A stretch of DNA of 64,000 nt from Kineococcus mangrovi (GCF_041320705.1 NZ_JBGGTQ010000003.1:496001-560000), one strand, 5' to 3'. Counted from the stretch's first letter, positions 7,885-17,638 are shown. Numbers and translations: made by a program. The notes: generated by a model not told the origin, from the sequence alone.

Positions 7885-10800
7885 TCAGGGTGCGAGGACG
7901 ACGACGTCGCGACCGGACGCCTTCGCCCGGTAGAGCGCGGAGTCGGCCCGGGCCAGGACGTCGGACAGCTGCTCACCCTCGCGCAGCACGGCGACCCCGA
8001 CGCTGACGGTGACGTCGAGCTGCTCCCCGCGCACCTCGACGGGGGTCCGGCGCACGCCCAGGCGCAACCGCTCGGCGACGTCGCGGGCGTCCAGCGTCCC
8101 GTGGTCCCCCTCGGCCGGGCTCGTGACGACGAGGGCGAACTCCTCACCGCCGTAGCGACCCAGCACGTCCGTCTCCCGCGTCTCGTGCTGCAGCCGGCGC
8201 GCCACGGTCGTCAGCACCTCGTCGCCCGCGGCGTGGCCGTACGTGTCGTTGACGGCCTTGAAGTGGTCGACGTCCACCATGACCACCGCGACGGCCCGGC
8301 CCGCAGCGGTGCGCCGGACCCGCTGCTCACCCAGGCGCAGCAGGTGCCCGCGGGTGGCGACCCCCGTCAGGGAGTCGGTGCGGGCCAGGTGCTCGACCTG
8401 GGCGAACAACCGCGCGTTCTCCAGCCCGATGGCCGCGGGGGCGGCCAGCGCCTCGGCGACGTGGGAACGGGCGGCCGGGCCCTCGGGCCCGCCGGTGAGG
8501 ACGAGGGCCTCGGCGACCAGTCCCGTGCGGTCCTTCAACGGCACGACGAGCCACGGCGCGGGCGGCTGCCCCCCGGGCTCGGGCCGGTGGGCGGGCGGTG
8601 CGGTCGCCAGGTCGATCAGCCCGGCCAGCCGCGACGGCAGGGTCTGCTCCCCGGTCCCGTCCCCGCTCACCGCGTGCGCGCTCTCCAGCAGCCGTGCGCA
8701 CTCCGGCTCGCCCTGCCAGTCCCGGCTCCAGGCGACCTCGCGGACGGCGGGGGACGCGGCGTCGGTGACGAGCGCCGGCGGGTCGGCGTCGGGGCCGGGG
8801 CGCACGGCCACCGGCACGAGCGCGGCCCGGTGCCCCCCGAGCTCGGTGAGCGCCGAGCGCACCAGCCGGCGCCGCACCGTGGGCAGCTCCAGGCTCCCGG
8901 AGACCTCCTCGGTGACGCGGCGGACCGCTTCGGCCAGGTCGCGTTCGCGCTGGGCGCCGTGCACCTCGATCTCCAGCCGCGCGGCGCGCGCCGTCTCCAG
9001 CGAGGCCGCGACCTGCCCGGCGATGAGCTGCAGCAGCTCGACGTCCCCGCGCCCGAAGGCCCCCTGGGCCACGGTGCTGACGGCCGACAGGACACCCGTG
9101 CGCCGGCCCCGGACCAGCAGGGGGACCGCCACGACGCTGCGCGCCACCTCGTCGGCGCTGTGCGCGCCGCGGGTCGCGGCGCTCGCCGCCGTCTCCAGCG
9201 CCCCCCGCACGACGGGCCGCCCGGTGCGGGCCGCGCGGGCCGCGGCGGGGTCGACCGCGCCCCGCCCGGGCAGGTCGGTGCCGGCGCGCGTGCGGCCGGC
9301 GAAGACGACGAGCTCGTCCTCGGGGTCCAAGACGGCCAGCACCGCCCGGTCCGCCCCGAGCACCTCGCACGCCTGGTCCAGGGCCAGGCGCACGACGTCC
9401 TGGGGGTCCAGGACCTGCGCCGCGTGACCCACGTCGCGCATGGCCGACAGCAGCCGGCGCCGGCGCCCCGGGGCGGGGGTCCAGGGACCACCGGCGCCGG
9501 CCCCCGGCCCCGACGGCTGGGTGGGGGCGCGGTCGGCGCGGCCGCGCTGGACGAGCCGGACCCAGCCGTGCTTCTCGGCCAGGGCCGTCGCCATCCACCG
9601 CAACCGCTCGGCGTCGGGCTGCGCTCCCGTCTCCTCCAGCGCCTCGGCGCGCAGCACCAGGACGTGGTGGTCGACGAGCGGGGCGTCCAGGCGGGTGGCC
9701 CGCACCTCCGCCCGCCGCAGCAGCGCACGGGCCCGCCGCGGTGACCCGAGGCGGTGCAGGGCCGCGGAGCGGACGACGTCGACGTGCGCGGCCTGCACGG
9801 CGCTGCCGCGGCGGGCCGTGCGACACCTCGCGCGCCCCAGCGCCCGCAGCGCGTCCCGCAGGTCGCGTTCGCGTTCCTGCGCCCGGGTGGTGTCGCCGGC
9901 GTCGACCGCGGCGCGCAGCTGCGCCAGCCGCCCCCGGGTGAGGAGCAGCAGCGTCCAGCGGACCTCGCCCGCCCCGCGCAGGGGGGTGCGGCGGGCGGCG
10001 CGCAGGACCTGGCGCGCGACGGCGTCGAAGCGCTCGGACAGGTCGGCCTGCTGCACGAGCCAGTCGGTCGTGGCCAGCAGGAGGTGCCACTCGTGCAGCA
10101 GGGCCCGCTCGCCGGGTCCCGAGCCCGCCGCGGCGCCGGACCGGTCCTCGACCTCCCGGCGACGCACCGAGTCCAGCACGTCCCCGGCCTCGCCGGGACG
10201 GCCCTTGGCGCTCAGGAGGGCGGCGCGCAGCAGCTCCAGCTCGGCGGGCACCTCGGCGTCCTCCCGGACGCGGCGCACGGCCCGCTCGTGCCAGGCGGTC
10301 GCCGCGCCGAGGTGCCCGGCGGCCAGGCGCTCCACGGCCACGGCGAGCGCGCCCGCGACGTGGGCCGGCAGGTCCAGCCACTGACCGTCCTCCTCCAGGA
10401 CGTCGGCCACCGCCCGCCACGTGCCGCGCCGGCGCAACCGCTGCAGACCGTCGGCCAGGCGCAGCGAGGCGAGGACGACCGGGTCGGTCTCGGTGCGCCC
10501 GCGCGGGACGGCCGGGGTCAGCGGGCGCCCGAGGAGGCTGTCGGTGCCGGGCAGCCGGACCGGCAGCAGCGTCAGCCGGCCCGTCGCGACCTGCAGCAGC
10601 GCGGCCCGCAGCGTCCAGCGGGCGTCGCGGGCCAGATCGACCCGGCGCGCCCGCAGCGCGTGCCCCCAGGACGCCACCGCCGTCGGTGCGGCGGCCAGCG
10701 GCCGGCCCCGCTGCAGGTCCGCGGCGGCGGCCTCGCGCAGCAGCACCGCGCGGGCGCCCTCGAGCGTGGCCTGCTCGACCTCGCGGACCGAGTCCAACCG

Positions 10801-13554
10801 GTGGCGGCTGTCGTGCCGGTGGGCGCGGCGCAGCACGGTGGCCAGCAGCACCACCAGCGAGGTCAGGGCGAACGCGAGCCGCGCCGCCGGGCCGACCGGG
10901 CGCGGGGCGCCGAGCGCGGCCAGCCCCTCGGCGGCCGCCGCGGCCGCGCGAGCGGGGCCGGCCGCGGCGCGTTCGTGCCGGTGGACGGTGGCGACCTCGC
11001 CGAGGACGACGGCCCGGTCCAGCGGGTCGGTCGCGCCGGCCCGCAGCTCCTCCAGGTGCGCCCGGGCCTCGAGGTGGCGGCCCTGGCGGGCCAGGCAGGA
11101 CGCCAGCAGGCGCCGCAGGCGGGGGTCCAGGTCCAGACCCGCGCTCGTGGCCGCCTGCACGGCCCGGGTGAGCAGGGCGACCGCCGTCTCGGGGGCCGAG
11201 CGCCGCGCCGCCTCGACACCGGCGGCCGCGCAGGCGGCCACCACGTCCGCGGGGGCCACGGCGTCCCCGGCGCGCAGGTGCTGCTGGGCGCAGGCGAAGA
11301 GGGCGTCCCGCTCGACCGACCCCGCCGCCGTCGCGACCCCTGAGCCGGTCCCCGTCCCCGGACCCGCCCCGGCGCCGGTGTCGGCGCGCAGGACCCGCGC
11401 CAGGCGCGCGTGCAGGGCCCGCCGCTCGACCTCCTCGACGCCCTCCAGGACCGCGTCCACGACCTGCTGGTGCCAGAACTCGTGCCGCCCGTGCGGCAGC
11501 GGGCGCAGCAACCGGGCCGCCACCCCCGCGGCCAGCCCGGCGTGCACGCCGTCGGCGTCCAGCCGCGGCGCCGCCGCCCGCAGGACGAGGTCGTCGGGGA
11601 CCGACCGTCCGCAGGCCGCCGCCAGCCGCAGCACGTGCCGGTGCCCCGGCGGCAGCTCGTCGACGCGCCGCAGCAGCGCGCTGAGCAGCCGCGGGGCGAC
11701 CGGTACCGCCTCCAGGGCGGCGTGCTCCAGGCGCCAGTGGCCCCAGTCCGGCAGGAGGCCGCCCTCGTCGAGCAGCGTCGTCAGCAGGGCCAGGAGGGCC
11801 CCGGGGTTGCCGGCCGCCCGGGAGACCAGCGCGCTGGCGACGGAGTCGGTGACGACCGCGCCCGGCAACCGCCGGCGCACCACCGCGCGGGCCGCGGCGT
11901 CCGACAGCGGGGGCACGTCCAGCACCAGGGCGCGGGCGGTGTCGAAACCGGGGATCCCCTCGAGGTCGTCGTCCCCGGAGCGCACCCGGTCGACGAGGAC
12001 CACCAGCAGCGGCAGGTCGGAGCACTCACCGGCCACCCAGCGCAGCACCGCCAGCGTCGAGGCGTCGGCGTGCTCGGTGTCGTCGAGGACGACCAGGAGC
12101 GGGCCGGTGCGCGCGGCGTGCTGCAGCAGCTCCTCGGCCAGGGCCTGCGGCCGGGGCTCGTCCTCGGTGGCCTCGGGGCCCACGTCCGCGCTCGAGAGGC
12201 CGGCGACCGCCATCGCCCGGCGCAGCGCGCTGAGCGGGGAGCTGGGCGAGGTGGTGGTGTCGAGCACGACGGCCGCACCGCCCTGGGTGAGCGCCCGGCG
12301 GCGCAGGCGGTCGACCAGGACCGAGCGACCGGAGCCGGCGGCCCCGCGCACGAGGACGAGGCCGCCGGAACCGGCCCGGGCGTTGTCCCAGGCGGCCTCC
12401 AGCAGCCCGCTCTGCCGGCCGCGTTCGAGCAGCGGCCCGTCGATCGGGCTGGTCCAGCCGCGCCGGCCCAGGGCGACGTCGGGCGTGGTGGCGGCCGCGA
12501 TCCGGGCCAGCTCGTCGGCGACCGCGGCGGCGTCGTCGGGCCGGTCCTGCGGGTCCCGGGCGAGCAGCCGGCGCAGCAGCGTCCCCAGCGGCCGCGGGAC
12601 GTCGGGGCCCAGGCGGTCCAGGTCCAGGGGTCGCAGCCGCGCGAGGCGCCGGCGCACCTGCACCGCGTCCGACCCCTCGACGGGGGTGCGGCCGGTGAGG
12701 CACTCCAGCAGCACCGCCCCCACCGAGTACAGGTCCGAGCGGTGGTCGACGGGGCTGCGCACCACGCCGGCCTGCTCCGGGGAGCGGTACAGCAGGGCCC
12801 CGGCCCCGGCGTCGGAGCCGTCGGCGGTGCCGGTGGCACCGTCGGCGCGGGGGTCGTGGCGGCGTTCGGGACCGTCGGGGCGGGCGGTCGGGGGTGCGGG
12901 GGACCCGCCGGTGTCCAGGTGGGCGACGCCGAGGTCGACGAGGACGGCCCGGCCGGTGCGGGTCACCAGGACGTTGGCCGGTTTCACGTCCCGGTGGACC
13001 AGCCCCGCCGCGTGCAGGGCGTGCAGCGCGTCGCACACGTCGACGAGCAGGCGCAGGGTCGTCGGCACCGACAGCAGGCCCGAGGGCAGGTCGGCCGGGT
13101 CGCCGCCGGTCCCGGCGGCGGTCAGGGGCGGTGAGTGCAGCAGGTCCGCCAGCGACGTGCCGTCGTGGGCGTCCATGACCATGGCCAGGCGGCCACCGAC
13201 CTCGGTCACCGCGTGCACCCGGGTCAGGCCGGGGTGGTGGACGCTGGCCAGGAGGGCCGCCTCGCGGCGCAGGGTGCGGTCGGCGTCGCCGCCCTGGTCC
13301 CCGCGGACCCGGCCCGGGCCGGTCCCCGGTCGTTGCCGCTTGACCGCGTACTCCCGGTCACCGCGGACGGCGAGGTGGACCACCGACCCCGCTCCCCGGC
13401 CCAGCTCGCGCAGGACGGTCCACGGCGGTTCCGGGGCCTGGAGCGCGGCGGGGGAGGGCGGCGTCGTCGGGCCGGGCACGGCCGGTGGGGCGGCGGGGGG
13501 ACCCGGCACCGTCGACCCGCGACCGCGGGGCCAGGTGGAGCTCACATCCCCCAT
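7885..13554 (-). CDS. Giant Ser/Thr kinase - STAND-like ATPase - GAF-like - GGDEF fusion protein
   Basis: A 1889-residue protein. The kinase domain covers about residues 45-355: Gly-rich GRGAGSVV, VAIK-type lysine K72, HRDVKPANV (187-195), DLG in place of DFG, and YRSPEQA. A P-loop ATPase follows at about 375-650 with GAAGSGRS (404-411), in which the Walker A lysine is Arg. A long Ala/Arg-rich helical region (about 700-1370) resembles the TPR-like part of PknK-type proteins. GAF-like regions lie at about 1380-1550 and 1570-1715. The C-terminal GGDEF domain (1724-1889) has an intact GGEEF (1802-1806) and a correctly spaced RETD inhibitory site, so it should make c-di-GMP. No membrane helix is visible. 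The ATG at 13554 is chosen because a TAGGGT -10 box (13592-13597) overlaps the longer GTG start at 13593. Confidence 0.85.
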   Translation of the reverse strand: MGDVSSTWPRGRGSTVPGPPAAPPAVPGPTTPPSPAALQAPEPPWTVLRELGRGAGSVVHLAVRGDREYAVKRQRPGTGPGRVRGDQGGDADRTLRREAALLASVHHPGLTRVHAVTEVGGRLAMVMDAHDGTSLADLLHSPPLTAAGTGGDPADLPSGLLSVPTTLRLLVDVCDALHALHAAGLVHRDVKPANVLVTRTGRAVLVDLGVAHLDTGGSPAPPTARPDGPERRHDPRADGATGTADGSDAGAGALLYRSPEQAGVVRSPVDHRSDLYSVGAVLLECLTGRTPVEGSDAVQVRRRLARLRPLDLDRLGPDVPRPLGTLLRRLLARDPQDRPDDAAAVADELARIAAATTPDVALGRRGWTSPIDGPLLERGRQSGLLEAAWDNARAGSGGLVLVRGAAGSGRSVLVDRLRRRALTQGGAAVVLDTTTSPSSPLSALRRAMAVAGLSSADVGPEATEDEPRPQALAEELLQHAARTGPLLVVLDDTEHADASTLAVLRWVAGECSDLPLLVVLVDRVRSGDDDLEGIPGFDTARALVLDVPPLSDAAARAVVRRRLPGAVVTDSVASALVSRAAGNPGALLALLTTLLDEGGLLPDWGHWRLEHAALEAVPVAPRLLSALLRRVDELPPGHRHVLRLAAACGRSVPDDLVLRAAAPRLDADGVHAGLAAGVAARLLRPLPHGRHEFWHQQVVDAVLEGVEEVERRALHARLARVLRADTGAGAGPGTGTGSGVATAAGSVERDALFACAQQHLRAGDAVAPADVVAACAAAGVEAARRSAPETAVALLTRAVQAATSAGLDLDPRLRRLLASCLARQGRHLEARAHLEELRAGATDPLDRAVVLGEVATVHRHERAAAGPARAAAAAAEGLAALGAPRPVGPAARLAFALTSLVVLLATVLRRAHRHDSRHRLDSVREVEQATLEGARAVLLREAAAADLQRGRPLAAAPTAVASWGHALRARRVDLARDARWTLRAALLQVATGRLTLLPVRLPGTDSLLGRPLTPAVPRGRTETDPVVLASLRLADGLQRLRRRGTWRAVADVLEEDGQWLDLPAHVAGALAVAVERLAAGHLGAATAWHERAVRRVREDAEVPAELELLRAALLSAKGRPGEAGDVLDSVRRREVEDRSGAAAGSGPGERALLHEWHLLLATTDWLVQQADLSERFDAVARQVLRAARRTPLRGAGEVRWTLLLLTRGRLAQLRAAVDAGDTTRAQERERDLRDALRALGRARCRTARRGSAVQAAHVDVVRSAALHRLGSPRRARALLRRAEVRATRLDAPLVDHHVLVLRAEALEETGAQPDAERLRWMATALAEKHGWVRLVQRGRADRAPTQPSGPGAGAGGPWTPAPGRRRRLLSAMRDVGHAAQVLDPQDVVRLALDQACEVLGADRAVLAVLDPEDELVVFAGRTRAGTDLPGRGAVDPAAARAARTGRPVVRGALETAASAATRGAHSADEVARSVVAVPLLVRGRRTGVLSAVSTVAQGAFGRGDVELLQLIAGQVAASLETARAARLEIEVHGAQRERDLAEAVRRVTEEVSGSLELPTVRRRLVRSALTELGGHRAALVPVAVRPGPDADPPALVTDAASPAVREVAWSRDWQGEPECARLLESAHAVSGDGTGEQTLPSRLAGLIDLATAPPAHRPEPGGQPPAPWLVVPLKDRTGLVAEALVLTGGPEGPAARSHVAEALAAPAAIGLENARLFAQVEHLARTDSLTGVATRGHLLRLGEQRVRRTAAGRAVAVVMVDVDHFKAVNDTYGHAAGDEVLTTVARRLQHETRETDVLGRYGGEEFALVVTSPAEGDHGTLDARDVAERLRLGVRRTPVEVRGEQLDVTVSVGVAVLREGEQLSDVLARADSALYRAKASGRDVVVLAP

Positions 13555-13591
13555 GAAGAGCCGTTCCCCCGTCGCCGACCGGTCGATGGTC

Positions 13592-13597
13592 ACCCTA
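13592..13597 (-). promoter_or_regulatory. -10 box of the kinase-GGDEF gene
   Basis: TAGGGT on the minus strand, about 37 nt before the chosen ATG. Its position excludes the upstream GTG at 13593 as a start for transcripts from this promoter. Confidence 0.45.
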
Positions 13598-13631
13598 GGG
13601 CATCACCTGTGGACGGCCAGTGCACGGTGGA

Positions 13632-14657
13632 TCACGCTGTCAGGGGGTCGTCCCGCGTGCTGCGCCGAGCGGCCAGCAGCCGCCGGAAGGACTGCAACCG
13701 GGCCGGGCCCGCCGCACCGGCCCGCCCCTGCTCCACCCAGGCGTCCAGGGCGCAGTCCGGTTCGTCGTGCGTGCACCCGCGGGGGCACCCGTCCTCACCG
13801 GGCAGCAGGTCGGGGAAGGCCCGCAGGACCGATTCCGGCGCGACGTGGGCCAGGCCGAAGGAACGGACGCCGGGGGTGTCGACCACCCAGCCGCCGCCGG
13901 GCAGGGCCAGGGCCGCCATCGACGTCGACGTGTGCCGACCGCGGCCGGTCACGGCGTTGACGTGCCCCGTCGCGCGCGCGGCGTCCGGCACCAGCGCGTT
14001 GACGAGGGTCGACTTGCCCACCCCCGAGTGCCCGACGAGGACGCTGACGCGGCCGGCCAGGCGCTCGCGCACGGCCTCCAGCCCGGCCAGGCCGTCCGCG
14101 CCGCGGGAGGTGACGACCGCCTCCAGCCCCAGCGGGGCCCACGTGTCCAGCACCTCCGAGGCCGGGCGCAGGTCCCCCTTGGTCAGGCACAGCAACGGCG
14201 TCATCCCGGCGTCGTAGGCCGCGACGAGGCACCGGTCGACCAGGCGCGAGCGCGGTGCGGGGTCGGCCACGGCCGTCACGACGACGAGCTGGTCGGCGTT
14301 CGCGACGACGACGCGCTCGATCGGGTCGGTGTCGTCGGCCGAGCGGCGCAGCGAGGTCCGGCGCTCGTCGATGCGGACGATGCGCGCCAGGGTGTCGGTG
14401 GCGCCCGTGACGTCCCCGACGAGCCCGACGCGGTCACCCACGACGACGCCCTGGCGGCCCAGCTCGCGGGCGCGCATGGCCGTGACGGGCCGCGCGTGCG
14501 CGCCGCCCTCGCCGACCAGGACCGTGGACCGGCCCCGGTCGACGGCCACGACGAACCCGGGGACCGCGTCGGCGTGCGCCGGGCGGTCCTTCGTGCGGGG
14601 CCGGGACCCGCGGCGGTTGGGCCGGATCCGGACGTCGTCCTCGTCGAACCGGCCCAC
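13632..14657 (-). CDS. rsgA: Ribosome small-subunit-dependent GTPase A
   Basis: A 341-residue circularly permuted GTPase with an N-terminal OB-like domain (GFVVAVDRGRSTVLV), NADQLVVV, G4-like TKGD, P-loop GHSGVGKST and G3 DTPG. A C-terminal Zn knuckle is built from GCPRGCTHDEPDCAL. RsgA checks late 30S maturation. The GTG at 14657 gives VGRFDEDDVRIRPN, matching the usual actinobacterial N-terminus; a GTG at 14711 would add 18 residues and overlap aroA. It lies directly downstream of aroA, the conserved actinobacterial order. A hisN-like phosphatase often follows in relatives but is absent here. Confidence 0.93.
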   Translation of the reverse strand: MGRFDEDDVRIRPNRRGSRPRTKDRPAHADAVPGFVVAVDRGRSTVLVGEGGAHARPVTAMRARELGRQGVVVGDRVGLVGDVTGATDTLARIVRIDERRTSLRRSADDTDPIERVVVANADQLVVVTAVADPAPRSRLVDRCLVAAYDAGMTPLLCLTKGDLRPASEVLDTWAPLGLEAVVTSRGADGLAGLEAVRERLAGRVSVLVGHSGVGKSTLVNALVPDAARATGHVNAVTGRGRHTSTSMAALALPGGGWVVDTPGVRSFGLAHVAPESVLRAFPDLLPGEDGCPRGCTHDEPDCALDAWVEQGRAGAAGPARLQSFRRLLAARRSTRDDPLTA

Positions 14658-14677
14658 GGGGCCGCGCTGGCGCGGGC

Positions 14678-16030
14678 TCAGGCGCCGACCCCCGCGAGCA
14701 TCGCGGCCCACATCCCGGGGAAGTCGGGCAGCGTCTTGCCGGTCGTGCCGATGTCCTCGACGAGGACGCCCTCCACGGCCAGGCCGAGCACGGCCCCGGC
14801 CGTGGCCATCCGGTGGTCGGCGTAGCTGCGGAACACCCCGCCGTGCAGCGTCGCCGGGTGCACCAGCAGACCGTCGGCGGTCTCCTCGGCGCGCCCGCCG
14901 AGCGCGTTGACCTCGGTGACCAGCGCCGCGAGCCGGTCGGTCTCGTGCCCGCGCAGGTGGGCGATCCCGCGCAGCCGGGTCGGGGAGCTGGCCAGGGCCG
15001 CCAGCGCGGTGATGACGGGGGTCAGCTCCCCGGCCTCGTGCAGGTCCAGGTCGACCCCGTACAGCTCGCCCGTGCCCTCCACGAGCAGCCCGTCCCGGTC
15101 GAGGGTGACCTCGGCACCCATCTGGTCCAGGACGTCGCGCAGCACGTCACCGGCCTGCGTCGTCGCCTGCGGCCACCCCGGGACGCGCACGCGGCCACCG
15201 GCCGCGGCGGCCGCGGCCAGGAAGGGGCCGGCGTTGGACAGGTCCGGTTCGACCTGGACGTCGAGGGCGCCGATCTCGCCGGCCTCGACGGACCAGCGAC
15301 CCGGGGTGTCGTCGTCCACGACGACACCGGCGTCGCGCAGCACCTCCACCGTCATCCGGATGTGCGGCAGGCTCGGGATCGGCGGACCGTCGTGGACGAC
15401 CTCCAGCCCCTCGCGCGTGCGGGCGCCGACGAGCAGCAGGGCCGAGACGAACTGGCTGGACGCGGAGGCGTCGATGCGGACGGTGCCGCCGCGCAACCCC
15501 TCCCGCGGCCCGTGGACGGTGAAGGGCAGCAGCCCCCGGCCGCCGTCCTCGACCTGCGCGCCGAGCTGGCGGACGGCGTCGACGACGGCCCCCATCGGGC
15601 GCTCGCGGGCCCGCTCGTCGCCGTCGAACTCCACGGGGGAGGGGGCCAGGGCCGCCACCGGCGGCAGGAACCGCATGACGGTGCCCGCCAGGCCGCACTC
15701 GACGCGGGTGCCGCCGGTCACCGGACCGGGGCGCACGACCCAGTCGTGCTCGCCCACGCGGTCACCGCGCGAGCCGCTCTCGCAGACGTCGGCCCCCAGC
15801 CCGCGCAGCCCCTCGGCCATGAGGGTGGTGTCCCGCGAGACGAGCGGGTCGCGCAGGATCGAGGGGCGGTCGGCCAGGGCGGCGACGACGAGGTAGCGGT
15901 TCGTCAGCGACTTCGAGCCCGGCACCGGGACGACGGCGTCGAGGGGACCGGCCGCCGTGGGGGCCGCCCACAGCTGGTCGTCCCCGGTGGCCGGGCTCGA
16001 GGGTCTGCTGGACGGATCGTTCGATGTCAC
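14678..16030 (-). CDS. aroA: 3-phosphoshikimate 1-carboxyvinyltransferase (EPSP synthase)
   Basis: A 450-residue enzyme that joins shikimate-3-phosphate and PEP in aromatic amino-acid synthesis. Hallmarks are PGSKSLTNRYL near residue 38, the AGTVMRFLP loop that binds PEP, DASASSQF for shikimate-3-phosphate, and a C-terminal YADHRMATAGAVLGL. Length is normal. The GTG at 16030 has GAGGA upstream at about eight bases. It probably shares a transcript with rsgA and sits in the aroA-rsgA / sigR-rsrA neighbourhood common in actinobacteria. Confidence 0.95.
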   Translation of the reverse strand: MTSNDPSSRPSSPATGDDQLWAAPTAAGPLDAVVPVPGSKSLTNRYLVVAALADRPSILRDPLVSRDTTLMAEGLRGLGADVCESGSRGDRVGEHDWVVRPGPVTGGTRVECGLAGTVMRFLPPVAALAPSPVEFDGDERARERPMGAVVDAVRQLGAQVEDGGRGLLPFTVHGPREGLRGGTVRIDASASSQFVSALLLVGARTREGLEVVHDGPPIPSLPHIRMTVEVLRDAGVVVDDDTPGRWSVEAGEIGALDVQVEPDLSNAGPFLAAAAAAGGRVRVPGWPQATTQAGDVLRDVLDQMGAEVTLDRDGLLVEGTGELYGVDLDLHEAGELTPVITALAALASSPTRLRGIAHLRGHETDRLAALVTEVNALGGRAEETADGLLVHPATLHGGVFRSYADHRMATAGAVLGLAVEGVLVEDIGTTGKTLPDFPGMWAAMLAGVGA

Positions 16031-16120
16031 GGGGGCATCCTCGCAGCCGCCCCCGACACGCGGCGAGCCGCGCGCCGGGGACCCGGGCCCACCGGGGCGC
16101 GGCCGGCCGCGGTGGTGACC

Positions 16121-16651
16121 TCAGCCGATCTTGGCCGCCGCGAGCTGGACGTCCTTCTTGCCCAGCTCCGCGGCGTGGACGGCCTCGCGCGCGGCCAGGC
16201 GGGCCATGCGCTGCGCGTCCCGCCCGGCGCGCTTGCCGCGCCACAGGGCGCCGGGCCTGCCCGCGGTGTCGGCCGCGGCCAGCAGCGCGGCGCCGAGGAG
16301 GCCGACGTCGACGAGGAAGTCGTGCAGCACCTCCTTGCGCACGCCGGGGTCCTTCTCGGACCAGAACGGGTGGTTGACGTAGGGGGTGGGCGCCGCCGTC
16401 ACCGCGAGCACGGTGGCCGCCATCCGCGGCGCCTTGCCGAGGGCGAACAGCACGCCCGCCCCGGCCATCGCGGCGCCGTTGAGGCGGACGAGCAGGACCG
16501 GGTCGTCGGGCAGCCGCAACGGGCCGGCCGCGCGGTGCACGAGCGGTTCGGCCGAGGGGGCGAGGTCACCGGCGTGCCGGAGCTGGTCGATGCCGTTCTT
16601 GATGAAGATCGCCGCGAGCATCGGGCGGGCCAGTCGTCGCACCACAGTCAT
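16121..16651 (-). CDS. DoxX-family membrane protein
   Basis: A 176-residue protein with three to four hydrophobic helices and the N-terminal pattern RRLARPMLAAIFIKNGIDQL of the DoxX family. The C-terminal 45 residues are Ala/Lys/Arg-rich and cytoplasmic. Some family members associate with thiol/redox complexes or quinone metabolism. Function here is not determinable. Its start is divergent from the SRAP gene with 86 bp between. Confidence 0.8.
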   Translation of the reverse strand: MTVVRRLARPMLAAIFIKNGIDQLRHAGDLAPSAEPLVHRAAGPLRLPDDPVLLVRLNGAAMAGAGVLFALGKAPRMAATVLAVTAAPTPYVNHPFWSEKDPGVRKEVLHDFLVDVGLLGAALLAAADTAGRPGALWRGKRAGRDAQRMARLAAREAVHAAELGKKDVQLAAAKIG

Positions 16652-16737
16652 GGGAGTTGCCTACCGCAAAGCCGTGATCACCGCGAACGCGGGCGCGTGC
16701 CCGGACCGGTGTCGGAGGTGGGTGCCACAGTGCTCCC

Positions 16738-17553
16738 ATGTGCGGTCGCTACGCCCTCCGGAGAGACGTCCACGACCTCCTCGAGGAGTTCGAGGTCGAC
16801 GAGGACGCGCTCGAGGGGTCCGGCGCGGGCGTGACGAGGTCCACGAACGTCGCCCCCACGACGACCCCGCCGGTCGTCCTGGAGCGGTTCCGCAAGGACG
16901 ACCCCGAGGCCCCGCCGGTGCGCTCGCTGCGGGCGCTGCGCTGGGGGCTGGTACCCAGCTGGTCCAAGGACGCCTCGGGCGCGGCGCGGATGGTCAACGC
17001 GCGCGCCGAGACGCTGCTGGACAAGCCGGCGTTCGCCAGGGCCGCGCTCGCGCGGCGCTGCCTCGTGCCGGTCGACGCCTGGTACGAGTGGCAGACGAGC
17101 GGGACGGCGACCGAGGGCGGCAAGCCCCGCAAGCAGCCCTTCGCGGTCGCGGCGGCCGACTCCTCGGTGCTGTCGCTGGCCGGGGTCTACGAGTTCTGGA
17201 AGGACCCGGCCAAGGCCGACGACGACCCCTCGCGCTGGCTCGTCTCCTTCGCCGTCGTCACCACGGCCGCCGAGGCGGGCCTGGACCGCCTGCACGAGCG
17301 GATGCCCCTCGTCGTCCCGCGCGACCTGCGCGACGCCTGGCTGGACCCCTCCCTCGACGACGGCGACGACGTGCGGTCGCTGCTGGGGGCCGTCCCGCGC
17401 GACCTCTTCCTCGGCGGGACGCTGCAGGCGCACCCGGTCTCGCGCGCGGTGGGGAACGTGCGCAACACCGGTGAGGACCTCCTCGACCCCGTCCCGCTCG
17501 AGGAGCTCGAGGGGGTCGTGGACCTGCGCACGGGCGAGCTCCTGGGGGCCTGA
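16738..17553 (+). CDS. SRAP (HMCES/YedK-type) abasic-site DNA-protein crosslink protein
   Basis: A 271-residue SOS-response-associated peptidase family protein. Mature Cys2 (from MCGRY) is the residue that forms a thiazolidine crosslink with abasic sites in single-stranded DNA. Further conserved points are the Asn of MVNARAETL, the Glu of DAWYEW and the His of HERMPLVV. It shields abasic sites from error-prone processing. The start is fixed because the initiator Met must be removed to expose Cys2. A small acidic insertion near residue 20-35 is the only unusual part. Confidence 0.93.
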   Translation: MCGRYALRRDVHDLLEEFEVDEDALEGSGAGVTRSTNVAPTTTPPVVLERFRKDDPEAPPVRSLRALRWGLVPSWSKDASGAARMVNARAETLLDKPAFARAALARRCLVPVDAWYEWQTSGTATEGGKPRKQPFAVAAADSSVLSLAGVYEFWKDPAKADDDPSRWLVSFAVVTTAAEAGLDRLHERMPLVVPRDLRDAWLDPSLDDGDDVRSLLGAVPRDLFLGGTLQAHPVSRAVGNVRNTGEDLLDPVPLEELEGVVDLRTGELLGA

Positions 17554-17612
17554 CGGCGACGAGGCCGTGACGTGACCGGGGTCTGACCGGGGCCGGGACG
17601 GTCGCCGCGCCC

Positions 17613-17638
17613 GGAATGGGGGTACCGGTCGCGGCGTT
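17613..17638 (+). promoter_or_regulatory. SigR-type promoter (GGAAT-N18-GTT) of sigR
   Basis: GGAAT (17613-17617) is separated by exactly 18 nt from GTT (17636-17638). This matches the consensus of the SigR/SigH oxidative-stress sigma factors. It lies upstream of the sigR homologue itself, as expected for positive autoregulation. Transcription should start about 6-10 nt later, next to the in-frame ATG at 17648. Confidence 0.8.

Noticed and set aside
13554-13593. Longer N-terminus of the kinase-GGDEF protein from GTG 13593
   Set aside because: That GTG overlaps a TAGGGT -10 box, so it would not be on the transcript.
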